Part shown: positions 23,586 through 37,458 of the stretch, piece by piece
Position numbering within the stretch: the stretch's first letter is position 1
Layout: every line of letters begins with the position of its first letter
Assembly: GCA_019914945.1 (NCBI GenBank)
Contig: CM034111.1
Location: forward strand, 868,001 to 932,000
Reading direction: 5' to 3'
Origin: Typha latifolia
Lineage: Eukaryota > Streptophyta > Magnoliopsida > Poales > Typhaceae
Length of the DNA: 64,000 nucleotides
Notes under the pieces: generated by a model
The model's database searches: none
What the model saw: the letters and a program-made list of their open reading frames with translations, nothing else
Told to the model about the DNA's origin: nothing
Position numbers and translations under genes: made by a program

Positions 23586-26500
23586 TCAAAGCCATGCTGG
23601 ATTATGTAAGGGAGTAACAACTGCCTTGACCTCCAAGTAGCTCTTAAGGCTGTCGATGCCCCTCACTCTTCCTTGCCCGCTCATCTTGTAGCCACCGAAG
23701 GGAATTGCGGCATCGAAGACATCAAAGCAGTTGATCCATACAGTCCCAACTTGCAGAGCGCGAGTCAAGGTGTTGGCAGTGTCTAAGTTCTTGGTGAAAA
23801 CACCTGCAGCCAACCCGTAGCGGGTGGCGTTTGCCCTTCGTATGACCTCGTTAAGATCTCTGTCGTTGTCGACTCAATGTCACAATGTATAATAAATGAT
23901 TAAGCAAATATAGCAAAGCTATAGCGATTTGGAGAGTATTTACTCACTTGAACTTGAGGATTGACTGAACTGGCCCAAATATCTCCTCTTGAGCTATGAC
24001 CATTTCATCCTAGAGAACCAACTAGTCTTAGTTAATAAAGACGGCACACAATTTGACTTCCTAAATCTGTTATTTTCATAACTGAATCATACCTGAACAT
24101 CTGAAAAGACAGTCGGCTGGATGTAATAACCTTTGCTTCCTACTCTGTCTCCTCCTGTTAAGAGGGTAGCGCCACTATCAATGCCAGATTTTATGTAGTG
24201 CAAGATCCTGCTGAACTGCACATCATCAATCTGGGAAATGCAACAGGTGTATAATGTCATGCAACAACTATAGATCATTCAAACATATTGCTTTTTCCCA
24301 AACAGTGATGTTTGAAAATATCTCATCGATATTCTTGGGAATTCCAAAGAACCTGTAGAAACAGAATTCCAAAATCAAACACGAGAAATGAGTTCTCATG
24401 TACCTGTGGACCTTGCTCTACTCCTTCTCTGAAAGGGTCACCGACAACACGCCTGCTAGCACGTGCTTTTGCTTTCTCTACGAACTCGTCATAAACACGT
24501 TCATGGACAAATGTACGAGAACCAGCACAGCAGCACTGTCCCTGTAAAAGGAATACAAATCTTACATCATTATGTTCTTCCAAGATTAATGTCAATCTTT
24601 TCTAATGTAATTCGTGACAAGTACCTGATTAAAGAACAATGCCGAATGAGCAAGTTCTACGGCTTGGTCGATATCGCCATCATCCATTATGATCATAGGA
24701 GACTTGCCTCCAAGCTCTAGTGTAACTTTCTTAAGATTGCTTCTTGCAGCCAATTCAAGAATAATCCTGCCAGTATTGGTTGATCCAGTAAAAGCAATCT
24801 ACAAAGAAGGATAAAAGGTCAGTAAGGAGAAAAGTAGGATCAGGGAGAAATAAGTAGAATTCCCCCGGTGAATAACCAGACTCTACAATTTGTCACCCTG
24901 AGGACCGGCATACTTGGTACTCTACAGATAATCCAAATGCCAAGATAAAATTCTCTCACATATAGCCCTAAACCATAACAACAGAGTAAGGCAACAGATA
25001 ATCAAGTTGCTTTGGTACAAGTGATCACATCCTTGTATATAAGATTGTCTTCAAATTTTACATAAAAATGCCCATAAATTTCATTAGAGCTCGTGACTCC
25101 AGTAATTGCAGGTAACCCGACTTAAATTATCAACTTCTCATGAAAATGGTGGTTGTTTCTTATAGTGTGTGTATCCTTCTCTCACTGCCCCTTGGCAATC
25201 CAAAGTAGAAAAGTTACTCGGATCTTATTGTTTTATATAGAGTTACTCATATCACACATTTATTGAACTAATTAGTAATTACTGCAACTACAACTTGATC
25301 AACTGGAAAAACAAGAAAATAGGCATTGACTCTCAGCCTGGATCAACTTGGACATAGGCATCACGAGGCATGAACGATAATGACAGTCTATATGCATGGA
25401 AGACTGACCACTGTTTGTTTACTAGCAAATTACAGTACAGGACCGAAGGAATGAATTCTGTGATTACCTTGTCCACATCCATATGACTAGCAAGAGCAGC
25501 ACCAGCAGAAGGGCCAAAACCAGAGATAACATTCAAAACACCATCAGGTAGTCCAGCCTAAAATATTAGCTTCAGCCAAATCATTGAGTAGAATAAACAG
25601 TATAGAGAAATTCTCCTAATCTCTTAAACTAGTACAATTTGTATTAAACCAAATTTGCAGAATAAGAAGCATATTATGCATATAATCCTAACTGCAGCAA
25701 TCAAACCTACAGTTGAGATAGATACACAAGCTCAGCAGGGCAGACTTGAAGAAACAATCTCATTAAGGAATGCCACTGCAGCATCTTAGCACCTATGCTA
25801 AGAATCACCTTAAGTGGTTAAGCCTACCTCATGCAACAACTGCGATGCGTAAAGAGCAGATAAAGGAGTTTGTTCAGCAGTCTTTAGTACAATGGTGTTT
25901 CCACAAGCAAGTGCAGGGCCGATCTTCCATGCGAATATAATAAGTGGAAAGTTCCAAGGGATGATTTGCCCTGCAACACCTATTGGCTCATGCAAGACTT
26001 GCACATGATGCGGACCATCAGCTGGCACAACAAGTCCATGTATCTTATCTGCCCAACCTGGAGGGTTCAAAAAGGCAAGTTTTATACATCATATAATTTT
26101 AGTAGACAAAAGACATAGATAAAAAAAAAGTGCAGGCTTGGCCACTATTACTATTATGCCTTACCAGCATAATAGCGCATCAGACGTGCTAACTTTGGAA
26201 CTTCAATGCGGGCAGTTTGTTCATAAGTCTTTCCACTATCCCAAGTCTCAAGTGCTGCAAGCTCATCGTTGTGTTTGTCGATCAAATCTGCAAACCGGTA
26301 AAGTATGCGAGATCTTTCCTGGAAGAAAGGTTTTCAGGATGACAAGCAGTCTCTAAATGCTGGGAGAGTGCTCAGTAAAAATAAGTCTTAGGAGTTTACA
26401 TAGGGTGTCATCTTTGGCCATGGTCCTTCATCAAATGCCTTACGAGCAGCGGCAACAGCACGATTGGTATCTTCTACATCTCCTTCGGCAACATGAGCAA

Positions 26501-27446
26501 TCACTTCCCCAGTGCGAGGATCTGAGGTTGGGAATGTCCTACCTGTGGAAATTTTTTAGCACATTCATATTAAGAATTAGCATACACTATGTGCCTATGC
26601 CCACATCGACGATAAATCAACAATAAGCTAAACAATATACCTGATACTGAGTCCACAAACTGCCCATTAATAAGAAGTTGTGTGTAGCTGACTTGAACTG
26701 GCGGTGTAATAGGTTCTTCCGTTGCTGCCGCTGTACTAAATTTTCCAATAATCCCTGACGACAAGCCCGATGCTCTATCTGATGAATTGAATGCCGATGT
26801 TATGATACATGTCAAGATGGAAGATTTTTTTCCCAATTACGCAAGCAGTGATCAAATGTGAATCGTAATGTAAAACACAGGCCCATTCTTGGTCAAAAAT
26901 GCCCAACTCTACAAAAATATTTCATCCCATGTGATAGTTTAGTTCTATCTGGAATATAATATACTAAACAAGCACCGGATAACCCTGGCATCCCGAATAC
27001 CAATATCTGCTGTTCTAGAAAGCCAAATCGGATTATCTTATATATTTTTTCCGGTTCCCAGATCAGGCATCAAAAGAATCACTCAATCAACTAAATTTCT
27101 AATTAAAATTCCAAACTTTCTTCAAGCATCGTAATCTGCTGCCGATGAATTAAAAATCCAGAAAAAGATCTACACCAATATCGTATCTTTATTCAAAGAA
27201 AAAGGAAAACGAAAGCAAACAAGAAAAGCTGCACGACAACTCCGAGGTGGGAGCTTTATTTACCAAACGAGCAGAAACCTCAAAGACCAAAAGGAAAAGT
27301 AAAGAACAAAGGAGAGATGAAACAAATCTGAGCTAAAAAATAGAGCAGTACTCACCTCCTCGCAAAAGAGAAGGAATGGAAGCGCGAGGAGAAGCGTAAA
27401 GGCAACGAGAGAGAAGAGAAGACGCCATTCTTCGAGCCATCGCCAT
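23586..27446 (-). CDS. ALDH2B: Mitochondrial aldehyde dehydrogenase, ALDH2B family (RF2-type)
   Basis: Eleven minus-strand exons (27356-27446, 26641-26778, 26400-26542, 26165-26318, 25828-26057, 25468-25557, 24625-24798, 24404-24541, 24093-24230, 23948-24009, 23586-23859) give 543 residues, the usual size. The enzyme oxidises aldehydes such as acetaldehyde to acids with NAD+ in the mitochondrial matrix; the maize homologue RF2 restores male fertility. The N-terminus [20 protein letters not shown] is Arg/Ser-rich without acids, as expected of a presequence. Core motifs are [14 protein letters not shown], the cofactor-binding FTGSTNTGR, the catalytic Glu in LELGGKSP, the catalytic Cys in [21 protein letters not shown], and the C-terminal [12 protein letters not shown]. 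The last exon's acceptor (23859) was chosen because it restores FKDLNEVI. Confidence 0.95.
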
Positions 27447-30400
27447 AGCTTTTACTACCCAAAGCTCAAAACAAATGTACTCCTCGGATCTCTGCGATTC
27501 TATCTGCACCTTCGAGTGTATTTATGATAGATGCTAGAAAGAGTTCGAGAGCAAGGGTGATAAAGGGCTCCCTCGAAAATAAAAGAAAACAGAGGGGGAG
27601 TTTTGCAAACAAATTTTTGGATTTTTTTTAATTTTCGATCTGCACCCTCGAATCTCCATTTCAGGATTATCCTGCGTCCAAAGCATTTAGCTATTTCTTA
27701 TTCCCAGGCATTCAATATATGGCTGCCAAGTATAGGACTGCATAAATTTCCTGCATTGATTCTGCAGGCAATCCAATACCCTAAGGTTGATATTATTAAC
27801 TTTTGTTATAGTTTTAGTTTCATTAACCTACCTTTAAATATAGTTAGATGGCATTATTAAGCAAAAGAGCTCATTAATACTGTATAGTGGTTTCCAATCA
27901 TGGTTCATATCTGTGGACAATGTCACTAGTGTGCTAGTTTGGACGGCCATCCAGAAGTTGCACCATTTCACTGGAGAACTTAAATTGTCCAAAGATTGGA
28001 AGCCCATCCATACGTGCATGCACTTCTATTTCCCAAATTGTGAGTGGTATTATGAAAATGTGCATGGATATCGTTACTCTCTATAGTGGAGGTGGAGATG
28101 ATCTTTCTGAGGACGTGCTCCATTACTCAACTTGATTCAAGAAAAAAATATCGAATTCTGATTCCTGTTAAAAATATTTGGGCCTAATTTGGGCTCAAGT
28201 TAAGTTTAGGCCCACCGCTAATGATCCCTTGGGCTGGGCTCAAGTTAAGTTACTCAATCTTTCGTTTTGTTGCAGCATCTGTAACCGGGCTACCGTCCTC
28301 TCTTTTTTCAAATTTCAAACTTATCCTCTAAAAGTATACAATAATTTTTTTTAATTCTGTTTGTATATTTTTATATACTAAATTACTAATTAATTAAATT
28401 TAGTTTTACTAATTAACTTTTAATAAAATACTACTGTTAAAAAATATCTTCAAAATAAATGTCAAACTATATAAATATCATATTATTTAATAATTAATTT
28501 TATCTTTCCAAATTCCAAACATACACTTCTTATTCCCCTTCCATTCAACTTTTAAAATAACCAAACATATTCCATTAAAAAAACTTATGATTAAATCATA
28601 AAAATTTCACTATCATGGTTAGCTAAGCATTTGGAGTTGACCTAATTACCTAATTTTTAGAAGATGACAGGGGATATCTCTTCAGAATCTTGTCAAATTC
28701 TACTTTTGTTGGCCAACCAAGGAGATGATGTTACTGAAGCCTAATCTATAGAGACAAGCTCTTATATTTGCAACACCAAATTTAATTATTAATCCCTCGT
28801 TTATCTTTGAAATATTAGAGGCCATCATCACCTAGTTTTGTCTTCAAATTTAGAGGAATAATTGATTGACATGGAAGAGTTTGCTCGATCTAATAGTCAT
28901 ATGGTCAAAACTCGGCCCCACGTGTCGGGCCATCTACAAATCCACGTTGACTGCGTGGCAATGATACTGGAATTACAAAATTATTTTAAATTATACTTTA
29001 TAGTGCGAGAGGTGTTACATGTGCTAAATATCATCGGTCTCAGATCCATCACCTCTTAGCCCTTACAAATTATATTACTTCTATTTTATAATATAAATAT
29101 TATTTTAAAATTTTAATAAATTATACTTTATATTTTATCTATTTTGTGATTTATATCGTATATTTGAGAAAGTTAATCTGATTCCTCTCTTTTTTATATA
29201 TGTATATATCATTTAACATTTTATTTGGGCTAACTGATACTAAATAATCCTATGTTATAAGACAAATATTATTTATTATATCTCATATAATATATAAATT
29301 TTTTTTAATATTTATCTTATCAATCTACTTCATGTCAAATTCAAAAATATTTAATTACATGACTCGATTTATAAATAGTAAAAATATAAGGTGTAAACTA
29401 TAATTTCGCTAAAAGACATCATATTATATAGAAAATATTCTATTATTTAAGAAGTTTGTAATTCGATATTTTTTTTTGTCTAAAGGATACTAAATATTCC
29501 TGTTTTATAAGACAAATATTATTAATTAAATTATATCTCATATAATATACTATTTTTTTTCTTAATGTCTATCTTATTAATCTCAAATTAAAAAAAAAAA
29601 TTCTTAAAGTAAATCTCTCATCTTGATAATATTTCTATTGTATTCTACGTGTGAATGAGACCTTAATTTTATATAATTGTTTGATAAAATATTAAGGATT
29701 AGACCTTAATTAAAAACTATACATATTCCATTATTAATTTAGCATACTTTTTCATGCATTTATTGAGGCTAATATTCCCAACTTTTTATGAATAGAAAGT
29801 GATGTATGCCTCACTGCCGGGTCATACATCCTAATCCGATTTTATTATAATATCTTCGACTCTGTGCCTTCTCTTTTAATTATATCGCAACTATTGTAAA
29901 ATAATTGGGAATTGGGAACATTCTTAGATTCCTCGCAGCAACCAAAGTTATATTTAAGCAACCATATAATTAATTATTATTAAATTTTTTTGTTTGACTT
30001 TTTCTTTCTTTTTTCTTTTAAAGAAACCAATCGATAAATACTTTAATACAATTACGTTACACGAGTATACATAATCTAAACTAAATAATTATATTGAGTT
30101 AGTTGGCATACTCTATTGAGATCACTAGTATATATATATATAGATTTGTCAAAGAAGCTTCCAGAAAGATGGGTCGATAACTTAATATGGACGGCTATAG
30201 CTCAGACGTGGCAGAAGATTACAACAGTCGACAGTAGTAGGCAAAGGTGTCGATATTAACAAGTAAATCTCATAAGATTAAGCGAATAAGATGCTAAAAA
30301 TGGGATTACAAAGTAGAGAAATATGTCATTAGATTGGATGGTCAATATTCACATCACATTCTTTGTGCAAACTTTAAGCAGCAGATGCCCGCCCAATCGA

Positions 30401-30923
30401 TGAAATTTCTATCCGAATCCTATGCATACTGTACTCATCATGCCTTTTCCTTTCAAGTCTGTTCTTTTTGGTGCATATCCTTTTCAAATTTGTATTCATC
30501 TCTGGCTTTTATAAATGACCAAATCACTTTACATATCCATTTGTTCAAAGTACAATGTTTGTCAATTCACTATATATATATATATATATATATATCCACA
30601 ATTTTTAAAACAAAGATATTTTAATTATTGGACATTCTTTATCTATTTTTTTTTTCCTGAAAAAAAACTTTCTTTAGGTGGCTTTTAGTTACATGCTTGT
30701 GTATGAATTTTATTGATTTATTTTGACGGGCAATCCTAAGATTTCAGTCTTTCAAAAAGGCCACAAAAATAAAATAAATTTATAACCACAAATCCACAAC
30801 CATGGCGATGGGAATCTTGAGCCCACTCACTAAACGGTTAAAAGGAGCACCCACCTATCAACTTGCCTGATAAATAATCTTCACGACCTATATCTCTCCC
30901 TTTCATCACTCACCGAGTAAAAG
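27447..30923. other. Intergenic region between ALDH and the potassium transporter
   Basis: About 3.5 kb between divergent genes. It is strongly AT-rich from 28330 to 30150, with a MITE-like element near 29128-29413 and an (AT)n tract near 30570-30594. The stretch 27890-28080 has slightly higher complexity and might be an old retroelement fragment, but I could not identify it. No supported gene. Confidence 0.45.
29128..29413. repeat. AT-rich MITE-like element, relative of the element at 49017
   Basis: The left part (TATTTTATCTATTTTGTGAT through GATTCCTCTCTTTTTTATAT) resembles the left arm of the 49017-49517 element. The right end, reverse-complemented (AAATTATAGTTTACACC), resembles its own left end. 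Divergence is high and no target duplication was found. Confidence 0.45.
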
Positions 30924-30980
30924 AAGAGAGAGAGAGAGAGAGAGAGAGCCTTTTTTGGTTTTGGTTTTGGTTTTGGTTTT
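30924..30980. repeat. (GA)n tract followed by (GGTTTT)4 in the transporter promoter/leader
   Basis: A GA dinucleotide run (about 30924-30948) is followed by four GGTTTT hexamers (about 30957-30980). The location, about 400 bases before the KUP start codon, is promoter or 5' UTR. Confidence 0.8.
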
Positions 30981-31101
30981 CCCGTTTGTTATCTTCTCCC
31001 ATCTTTGAGGTCTCTAAAAACTCCTTCCCTTGATAAGCTCCGATAAACGGTTTCTTCTTCTGTTCTCGACGAGTGAGACCAAAATAATTTTAACTCTCTT
31101 G

Positions 31102-31128
31102 ATGGGAAGAGAAAGTGGTGTTATATAG
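31102..31128 (+). other. Short uORF 1 in the KUP/HAK leader
   Basis: ATG-started 8-codon ORF (MGRESGVI, then TAG) about 230 bases before the main ATG. It counts only if the leader is unspliced here; a possible donor follows at about 31149. Confidence 0.35.
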
Positions 31129-31307
31129 ACCAAGAACTAGAAGCCAAGGTTTGTCCACCTTCTACAAATTCTTCTATCTCCTCCGTATCCTCGTGTCCTA
31201 AGTCCTCCTCCCTCTTCTTCGTTACCTCCGGCAAACCTGCTTCGTTGTTGCTCTACTGTTGTAATTTACTAGAGGAAGAGGCGTTTTCTCGTTTTGGGTT
31301 TCTTTCC

Positions 31308-31334
31308 ATGAAGAGGAGGAGAAACGGGTTTTGA
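31308..31334 (+). other. Short uORF 2 in the KUP/HAK leader
   Basis: ATG-started 8-codon ORF (MKRRRNGF, then TGA) ending 21 bases before the main ATG at 31356. Given the proximity it should lie in the mature leader and could reduce initiation on the transporter. Confidence 0.45.
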
Positions 31335-31355
31335 AGGATTTTAACTCCTCCGGGG

Positions 31356-34300
31356 ATGGATCTCGAGAGCGGGCGCGCCGCCAGTACGGCCAAGGTGAAA
31401 TGGGTTTCTTTCTTTCTCCATAAAGTTGCGTTATTGAAATGGTTGTGGATTTTTATGGGGTTTTGAGCTCGAAAGGGGGGATTTTTGATGGGTTTTGTTG
31501 GTCGCAGAGGGAATCTTGGAGGGAATTCTTGACGCTAGCCTACCAAAGTCTTGGTGTGGTTTATGGCGACCTCAGCACTTCGCCTCTCTATGTCTATAAG
31601 AGCACCTTTGCTGACGACATCGAGCACTCTGAGGGCAATGAGGAAATCTATGGAGTTCTCTCCTTTGTGTTCTGGACCCTGACCCTAATTCCTCTGTTTA
31701 AGTATGTCTTCATAGTGCTCCGAGCTGACGACAATGGCGAAGGCGGCACCTTTGCGCTTTACTCCCTTATCTGCCGCCATGTCCGCATTGGCCTCCTTCC
31801 CAGTGGCCAGCTCATTGATGAGGAGCTCTCGGCCTACAAGAAGGGGGACGGCAACATCAATGGCAACCATCTCCCCGGGGGACCCTCAATTGCCTCTGCT
31901 AGTGTCTCGACTGCGTCTAGGATTAAGAAGTTGCTTGAGAAACACCATGTTCTGCAGAGGTTGCTGCTGATTTTTGCATTGCTTGGAACTTGCATGATGA
32001 TTGGCGATGGCGTGCTCACTCCTGCAATCTCCGGTTATTTTATGTTTCTTTATGTAGTTAAATTTCTCATTCTGGGTGGTGTAAATGATATTTATGTATC
32101 ATCTATTAATCCTGTGGTATTCTTTGTTGCTGGCAGTTTTCTCAGCAGTCTCAGGGCTTGAGCTTTCTATGTCGAAGGAACAGCACCGATGTAAGCGAAA
32201 CTTCTTTTTATTGAATGATGTTCTGATTATTAGGAGTAAGGGGAAAATTTGACCAAGTTGGTGATGGTTCATGACAGAGTATATGATATATTATCATCAG
32301 GTTTGATTTTATATCAATTTGGTTTTTAGTCAGTTGACTCAATTATTGAAGGCGGCACGAGAACAGTTGTTCATGTGTGTTGTTTTTACTTCTATACAGA
32401 ACTCTGATTAGTGGTGACATGCTGCTTAACTATTTTGATCTTCCCAGTTCCCACTATCCGTTTATCCCCAAGCATGCCAAGTTCGATTGTTTTCCAGTTA
32501 TGTTTTATGTTTACCATAGTGATCATTATGGAGCTAATATTTGTTCTGTTGAGAAATCTCAATATTTATGTTGATCCCTAACTTGATTTTTTATGTAGGA
32601 TTATTGTTACTTTAGACTATTTGGATTTGTTAATATGGATGTGATGATCTGGATGAGCCTTGATTAGATTTGAATACTAATCTCTGCCGCCAATAATTTT
32701 ATCTGCTTAAAGCTTTGGTGTTCTTTGAGGATTTTTTGTGAACAGTTAATCATTGTAAGCCTGGCAATGTCATTTTCTAATCAATCATGTTTGTGTAGTT
32801 GTATGTTAACCCAAATGTTTAGCTAATTGTAATATTCTCAATTTTAACCAAGGTCATGTGATGTGATTCACAGTGTTGTTTAATTACAGACCATGTTGAA
32901 AAAGTAGATTGAGTTCAATTTGATTATAAGCAAGAGAATAAACATGATGCAACCCACAGACTGTTTTGCCTAAACCCCATTGTGAACTTTCTCGTCAATT
33001 CTTAGGTCAAAAAATGCATCCACTTAAGTAAATGAATTATTGAGTTAATAACATCAATGCTATGATTATCCTGTGGTAGTTTTTTTTTCTGACTCCAGAA
33101 ATCATCGACTACATTTAAGTACTAATATATGAGAGTGTAGTTTGTTTAATTTTACTTTGTCGGTGATAAACGAATGGATGGTCTTTATGCTTGCCAATAT
33201 GAGCATGTACATTCATATTTAGTTAATTTCCATTGTCAAGTTTGCATTCCTCCATTTAATGGGTCATTCTGTTCATTTATTTAATATTTCAAATGCATTG
33301 GCATGCAGATGTGGAGGTTCCTGTGGCATGTTTCATATTGGTGTGCTTGTTTGCCCTGCAACATTATGGTACTCACAGGGTAGGGTTTCTTTTTGCACCA
33401 ATCGTTGTCACGTGGCTTCTATGTATCAGCATCATCGGTGTTTATAACATTGTTCATTGGAACCCACATGTATATCGAGCCCTCTCCCCATACTACATGT
33501 ACAAATTTTTGAAGAAGACTCAGACAGGAGGATGGATGTCACTTGGTGGAATCCTACTTTGCATAACAGGTATTGAAAATTATTTGTCTGTTTGTGTTTA
33601 CAGATACATATTTTGCGTGCACAAGATTATATTGACACCTTTTGGTTTTCAGGCTCTGAGGCTATGTATGCAGACCTGGGACATTTCTCACAGTTATCAG
33701 TAAAGGTATGAGACAATGGCAACTTCTAGCATGGGATTACATCTTTTGCTGCATTTTTCAACTGCTAAATCTCTTGCTTCTCAGTTCTTATTGGAGTCAG
33801 ATTTTAATACTGTACATTCCTAGACAAAAAGCACAATATATACTTTACATGATTGTGTCCTTAGCTTTTGATATCATTGTTATATGAACTACAGTTTGAC
33901 AACTATAAAAGGATTAGTTAGAAAAGAAAGATAAAATGTTTTAACTGCACGATCAAGTGTATTTTAGTGAAATGATTGCATTGAGGCTAATGCCACATTG
34001 CATATGTAGTTGTGATTGGAAACATTAGTTTGCTTCAATGATAAAGTTGATTTAATCATTCTAGACAAATTTCATGATGTACTTACCAACTGTACAACCG
34101 TTCACTTTTAACTCTTTGCATAGAAAGCTCCCATTAAATTAGTTCCCCCATGGAAAAGGATAAGATGCAAGGATTCCAATTTCCTAAATTAAAGCAGCTC
34201 CTCTTATGGTAGTGTTATCTTATACCTGCTTCCTGTCATTTTAAATGTACTTACTTTAATAACACTGCATCTTGAGATGAGTTAGATATTGCGATTTAAA

Positions 34301-37300
34301 GATTGAGAATTGATTTTACAGAGCAAAAAGCACTATTAACAGCGCAACTATAATTAAATGGTAAACACACCCTTGTTTATGTTTCTCTCCCTCTTATGGT
34401 AGTGTTATCTTACACCTGCTTGCTGTCATTTTAAATGTACTTACTTTAATAACACTGCATCTTGAGATGAGTTAGATATTGCGCTTTAAAGATTGAGAAT
34501 TGATTTTACAGAGCAAAAAACACTATTAACAGTGCAACTATAATTAAATGATAAACACACCCTTGTTTATGTTTCTCTCCCCCATCTCCAACCCTATATT
34601 GTATTTTGAAAATTTTCTATGTAGATAGTATTTTGTAGATAACTATATTTGGTAACACTGTAGTTATCTATGATGGGATATATTTCCAGATTTTTTCCCC
34701 CTGTTTCCTCAGCGGAAGCCCCCTGTTTCCTCAGCGGAAGATATTATAAGTTGTTTGCAACATTAATACATAATAAACATCCATCAGCATTTTTTTCTGA
34801 ATATTGCCTGAATTGTGGATGTTAATAACCAAATTATAGAGAATGTCAGGAACAGGAGTCAGAGATAGATCATTTCTGAACGTGCTGCCTTTTTCGTTAC
34901 CATCTCTTGCAGTAGGATTACAGAAGCGTCTTTCTTTTTCTGCAGCATTTTGTTTTATTGTGGACATTCACTTCATTAAATCTTTTATGATATTGTGTTG
35001 GATGCTTTGACTTCACGATTAGTTTCTAAAATAATCAGTGTTATTAGGTTAAAATTACTGCTCGTCCCGTTTCCATTAGTCATTAAGGATATTAAGCTAG
35101 ATCTTTAACTAAACATAACTTGTCTGCAGGTTGCTTTTACTTCTGTTGTTTATCCATCCCTCATCCTGGCGTATATGGGACAAGCTGCTTATCTCTCACA
35201 GCATCACACAATTGACCATATTGGGTTCTATGTCTCTGTGCCAGGTACTGTATGTTATCTTAACATCTTTGAATCTTTTTTGAAGAGTACAGAAATGTAA
35301 TATTTATTTTTCCACGCTGTTGATATATATAATTTTCTCTTTCTAGAACAAATCAGATGGCCAGTTCTGGCAATAGCTATACTTGCTGCTGTGGTGGGAA
35401 GCCAAGCAGTCATTACTGGTACTTTCTCAATTATCAAGCAATGCTCCGCATTAGGTTGCTTCCCCAGGGTGAAGATAATGCATACATCATCCAGTATGCA
35501 CGGGCAAATATACATCCCAGAGATCAACTGGATGTTGATGATATTGTGCTTGGCTGTCACTGTTGGCTTTAGAGACACAAAGCGCTTGGGAAATGCATCA
35601 GGTAATCATTAATTTTTAGGTGTAATGGTTTTTAAATTTGGAATTGCTCTTTTAATTTTTGGTTTGAATTGGAGTATATTGTTTTCTTGGTTTTGTATTT
35701 CCTCTAAATTTAGTAATGGCTATTGTTCTTCTGTCTGAGTACTAGGGTTCGATGATAATTCTATCTTATATCTGTGTTTATCTTCATATGTATCCACACT
35801 CCATATGTGTCTACTGCACACTTGTTCAATATTTCAATACATACTTGTTCAGTGGCATATTGGCATTGATATGGTGGAATATTTTGGTACATCCTCCTTC
35901 TGAGCCTGTGCTGAAACTAGCATGCTAATTCAACATGGGGTGTGCCTACATGTGTGCCTGTGGTCACGTACCATGCAGATGACACGGGGTCGTCCCACGA
36001 TGCCACAATATCAATTTGTTCCCTTTTTCCTTCTTCAAAATAGTAGCTAGTGAGTTAACCTATAAAAACTTCAGTTTTCAGGTTCATCAACTTCATCCAC
36101 ATCCTTAGGTTGGTGTTTTAAGTTGAATTGACTGCTTATAGAGTCTTATAGAGCTTGAAATTCATTTCCTTTTGAATAACAGTATAACACTCAACTTGTG
36201 ATAATCCTATCTCAACGAACTCATTTTCTAGTTAGCAAGAGATAGGGAACCCTCTCCTTTAAATTATTGTTTTCTTCTCGCAAAGATTTCTCCATTCGCT
36301 GGAGTTGCTTATGACATCATTTTGGTTCTTGCAACAGGGTTGGCAGTTATAACTGTAATGCTGGTTACCACCTGCTTGATGTCCCTTGTGATTGTCCTAT
36401 GCTGGCACAAAAGTATATTCCTTGCTCTGTGCTTCCTCCTCCTCTTTGGCACTATTGAGGCGTTCTACTTTTCAGCCTCTCTCATCAAGTTCCTTGAAGG
36501 AGCATGGGTTCCTATTGCCCTTTCCTTCATGTTCATGATCATCATGTATATTTGGCATTATGGCACACTCAAGAAGTACGAGTTCGATGTGCAAAACAAG
36601 GTTTCAATAAGTTGGCTCCTCAACCTCGGCCCTTCCCTTGGGATTGTTCGTGTACGAGGCATCGGACTCATACATACAGAGCTTGTTTCTGGAATTCCAG
36701 CCATCTTCTCCCACTTTGTGACCAATTTACCTGCATTCCATCAGGTATACAGGCATAAACACTCTTCAAGATTTAATTTGTTTTCATTTCTTTATTCTAT
36801 AATTTATTTAATTTGTTGTCATTAGGTTCTCATCTTCCTTTGTGTCAAATCAGTCCCTGTGCCATATGTCCAACCCGAGGAACGTTTCCTCGTAGGCCGC
36901 ATTGGCCCCAAGGAACATAGAATCTATAGGGTTATCGTCAGATATGGTTATCGCGATGAGCAGAAAGATGACTCAGCATTTGAGAAGGACCTAATTAGTG
37001 GCATTGCGGAGTTCATCCGCTCTGGAGGATCTGATCGCAATTACTTTATAGAAGACGCGGAGAAGTCTTGTGAGAAAATGACAGTTGTTGGGATAGGGCA
37101 CCATCTATGTGAAGAGGATGTTGAATTTGAGGAAGCACCTGGACCATCGGATCTGGCGATGCGGTCCCCTGTGATACTACCCAAGAGAAAAAGAGTGAGA
37201 TTTTTATTGCCCAAGAGCCCTCAGTTGGACAGTGGGGTACGGGACGAGTTGCAAGAGCTAATGGAAGCAAGAGAGGCTGGCATGTCCTTTATACTTGGGA

Positions 37301-37458
37301 ATTCATACACAAGAGCAAAGAATGGATCTGGTTTTATAAAGCGTTTAGCAATCAATTACGGATATGAGTTCTTACGGAGAAACAGCAGGGGCCCTGCCTA
37401 TGCTGCTACAATACCCCATGCTTCTACCTTGGAGGTGGGGATGGTGTACCATGTCTGA
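31356..37458 (+). CDS. Potassium transporter, KUP/HAK/KT family
   Basis: Nine exons (31356-31394, 31508-32033, 32137-32190, 33309-33569, 33653-33705, 35130-35244, 35347-35601, 36338-36744, 36826-37458) give 780 residues, typical of the family. These membrane proteins move K+ across plasma membrane or tonoplast. The short 13-residue first exon is followed by the diagnostic [20 protein letters not shown], then [29 protein letters not shown], the segment [58 protein letters not shown] and [13 protein letters not shown] long cytosolic C-tail ends with [20 protein letters not shown]. It resembles cluster II members (KUP2/KUP4, rice HAK7/HAK10), but I cannot assign the orthologue. The leader has two short uORFs and intron 5 a recent tandem duplication. 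Confidence 0.94.
34201..34580 (+). repeat. Recent 190-bp tandem duplication in KUP intron 5
   Basis: CTCTTATGGTAGTGTTATCT starts at 34201 and again at 34391. The two 190-base units differ at only a handful of positions along their length. No coding content; it only lengthens the intron. Confidence 0.95.
34697..34740 (+). repeat. Perfect 22-bp tandem duplication
   Basis: CCCCCTGTTTCCTCAGCGGA plus AG occurs twice head to tail in the same intron as the 190-bp duplication. Confidence 0.95.

Noticed and set aside
27890..28085. Possible LINE DUF4283-like fragment (reading LVWTAIQKLHHFTGELKL)
   Set aside because: The resemblance is a few residues only, no neighbouring retroelement domains follow, and the frame is short.
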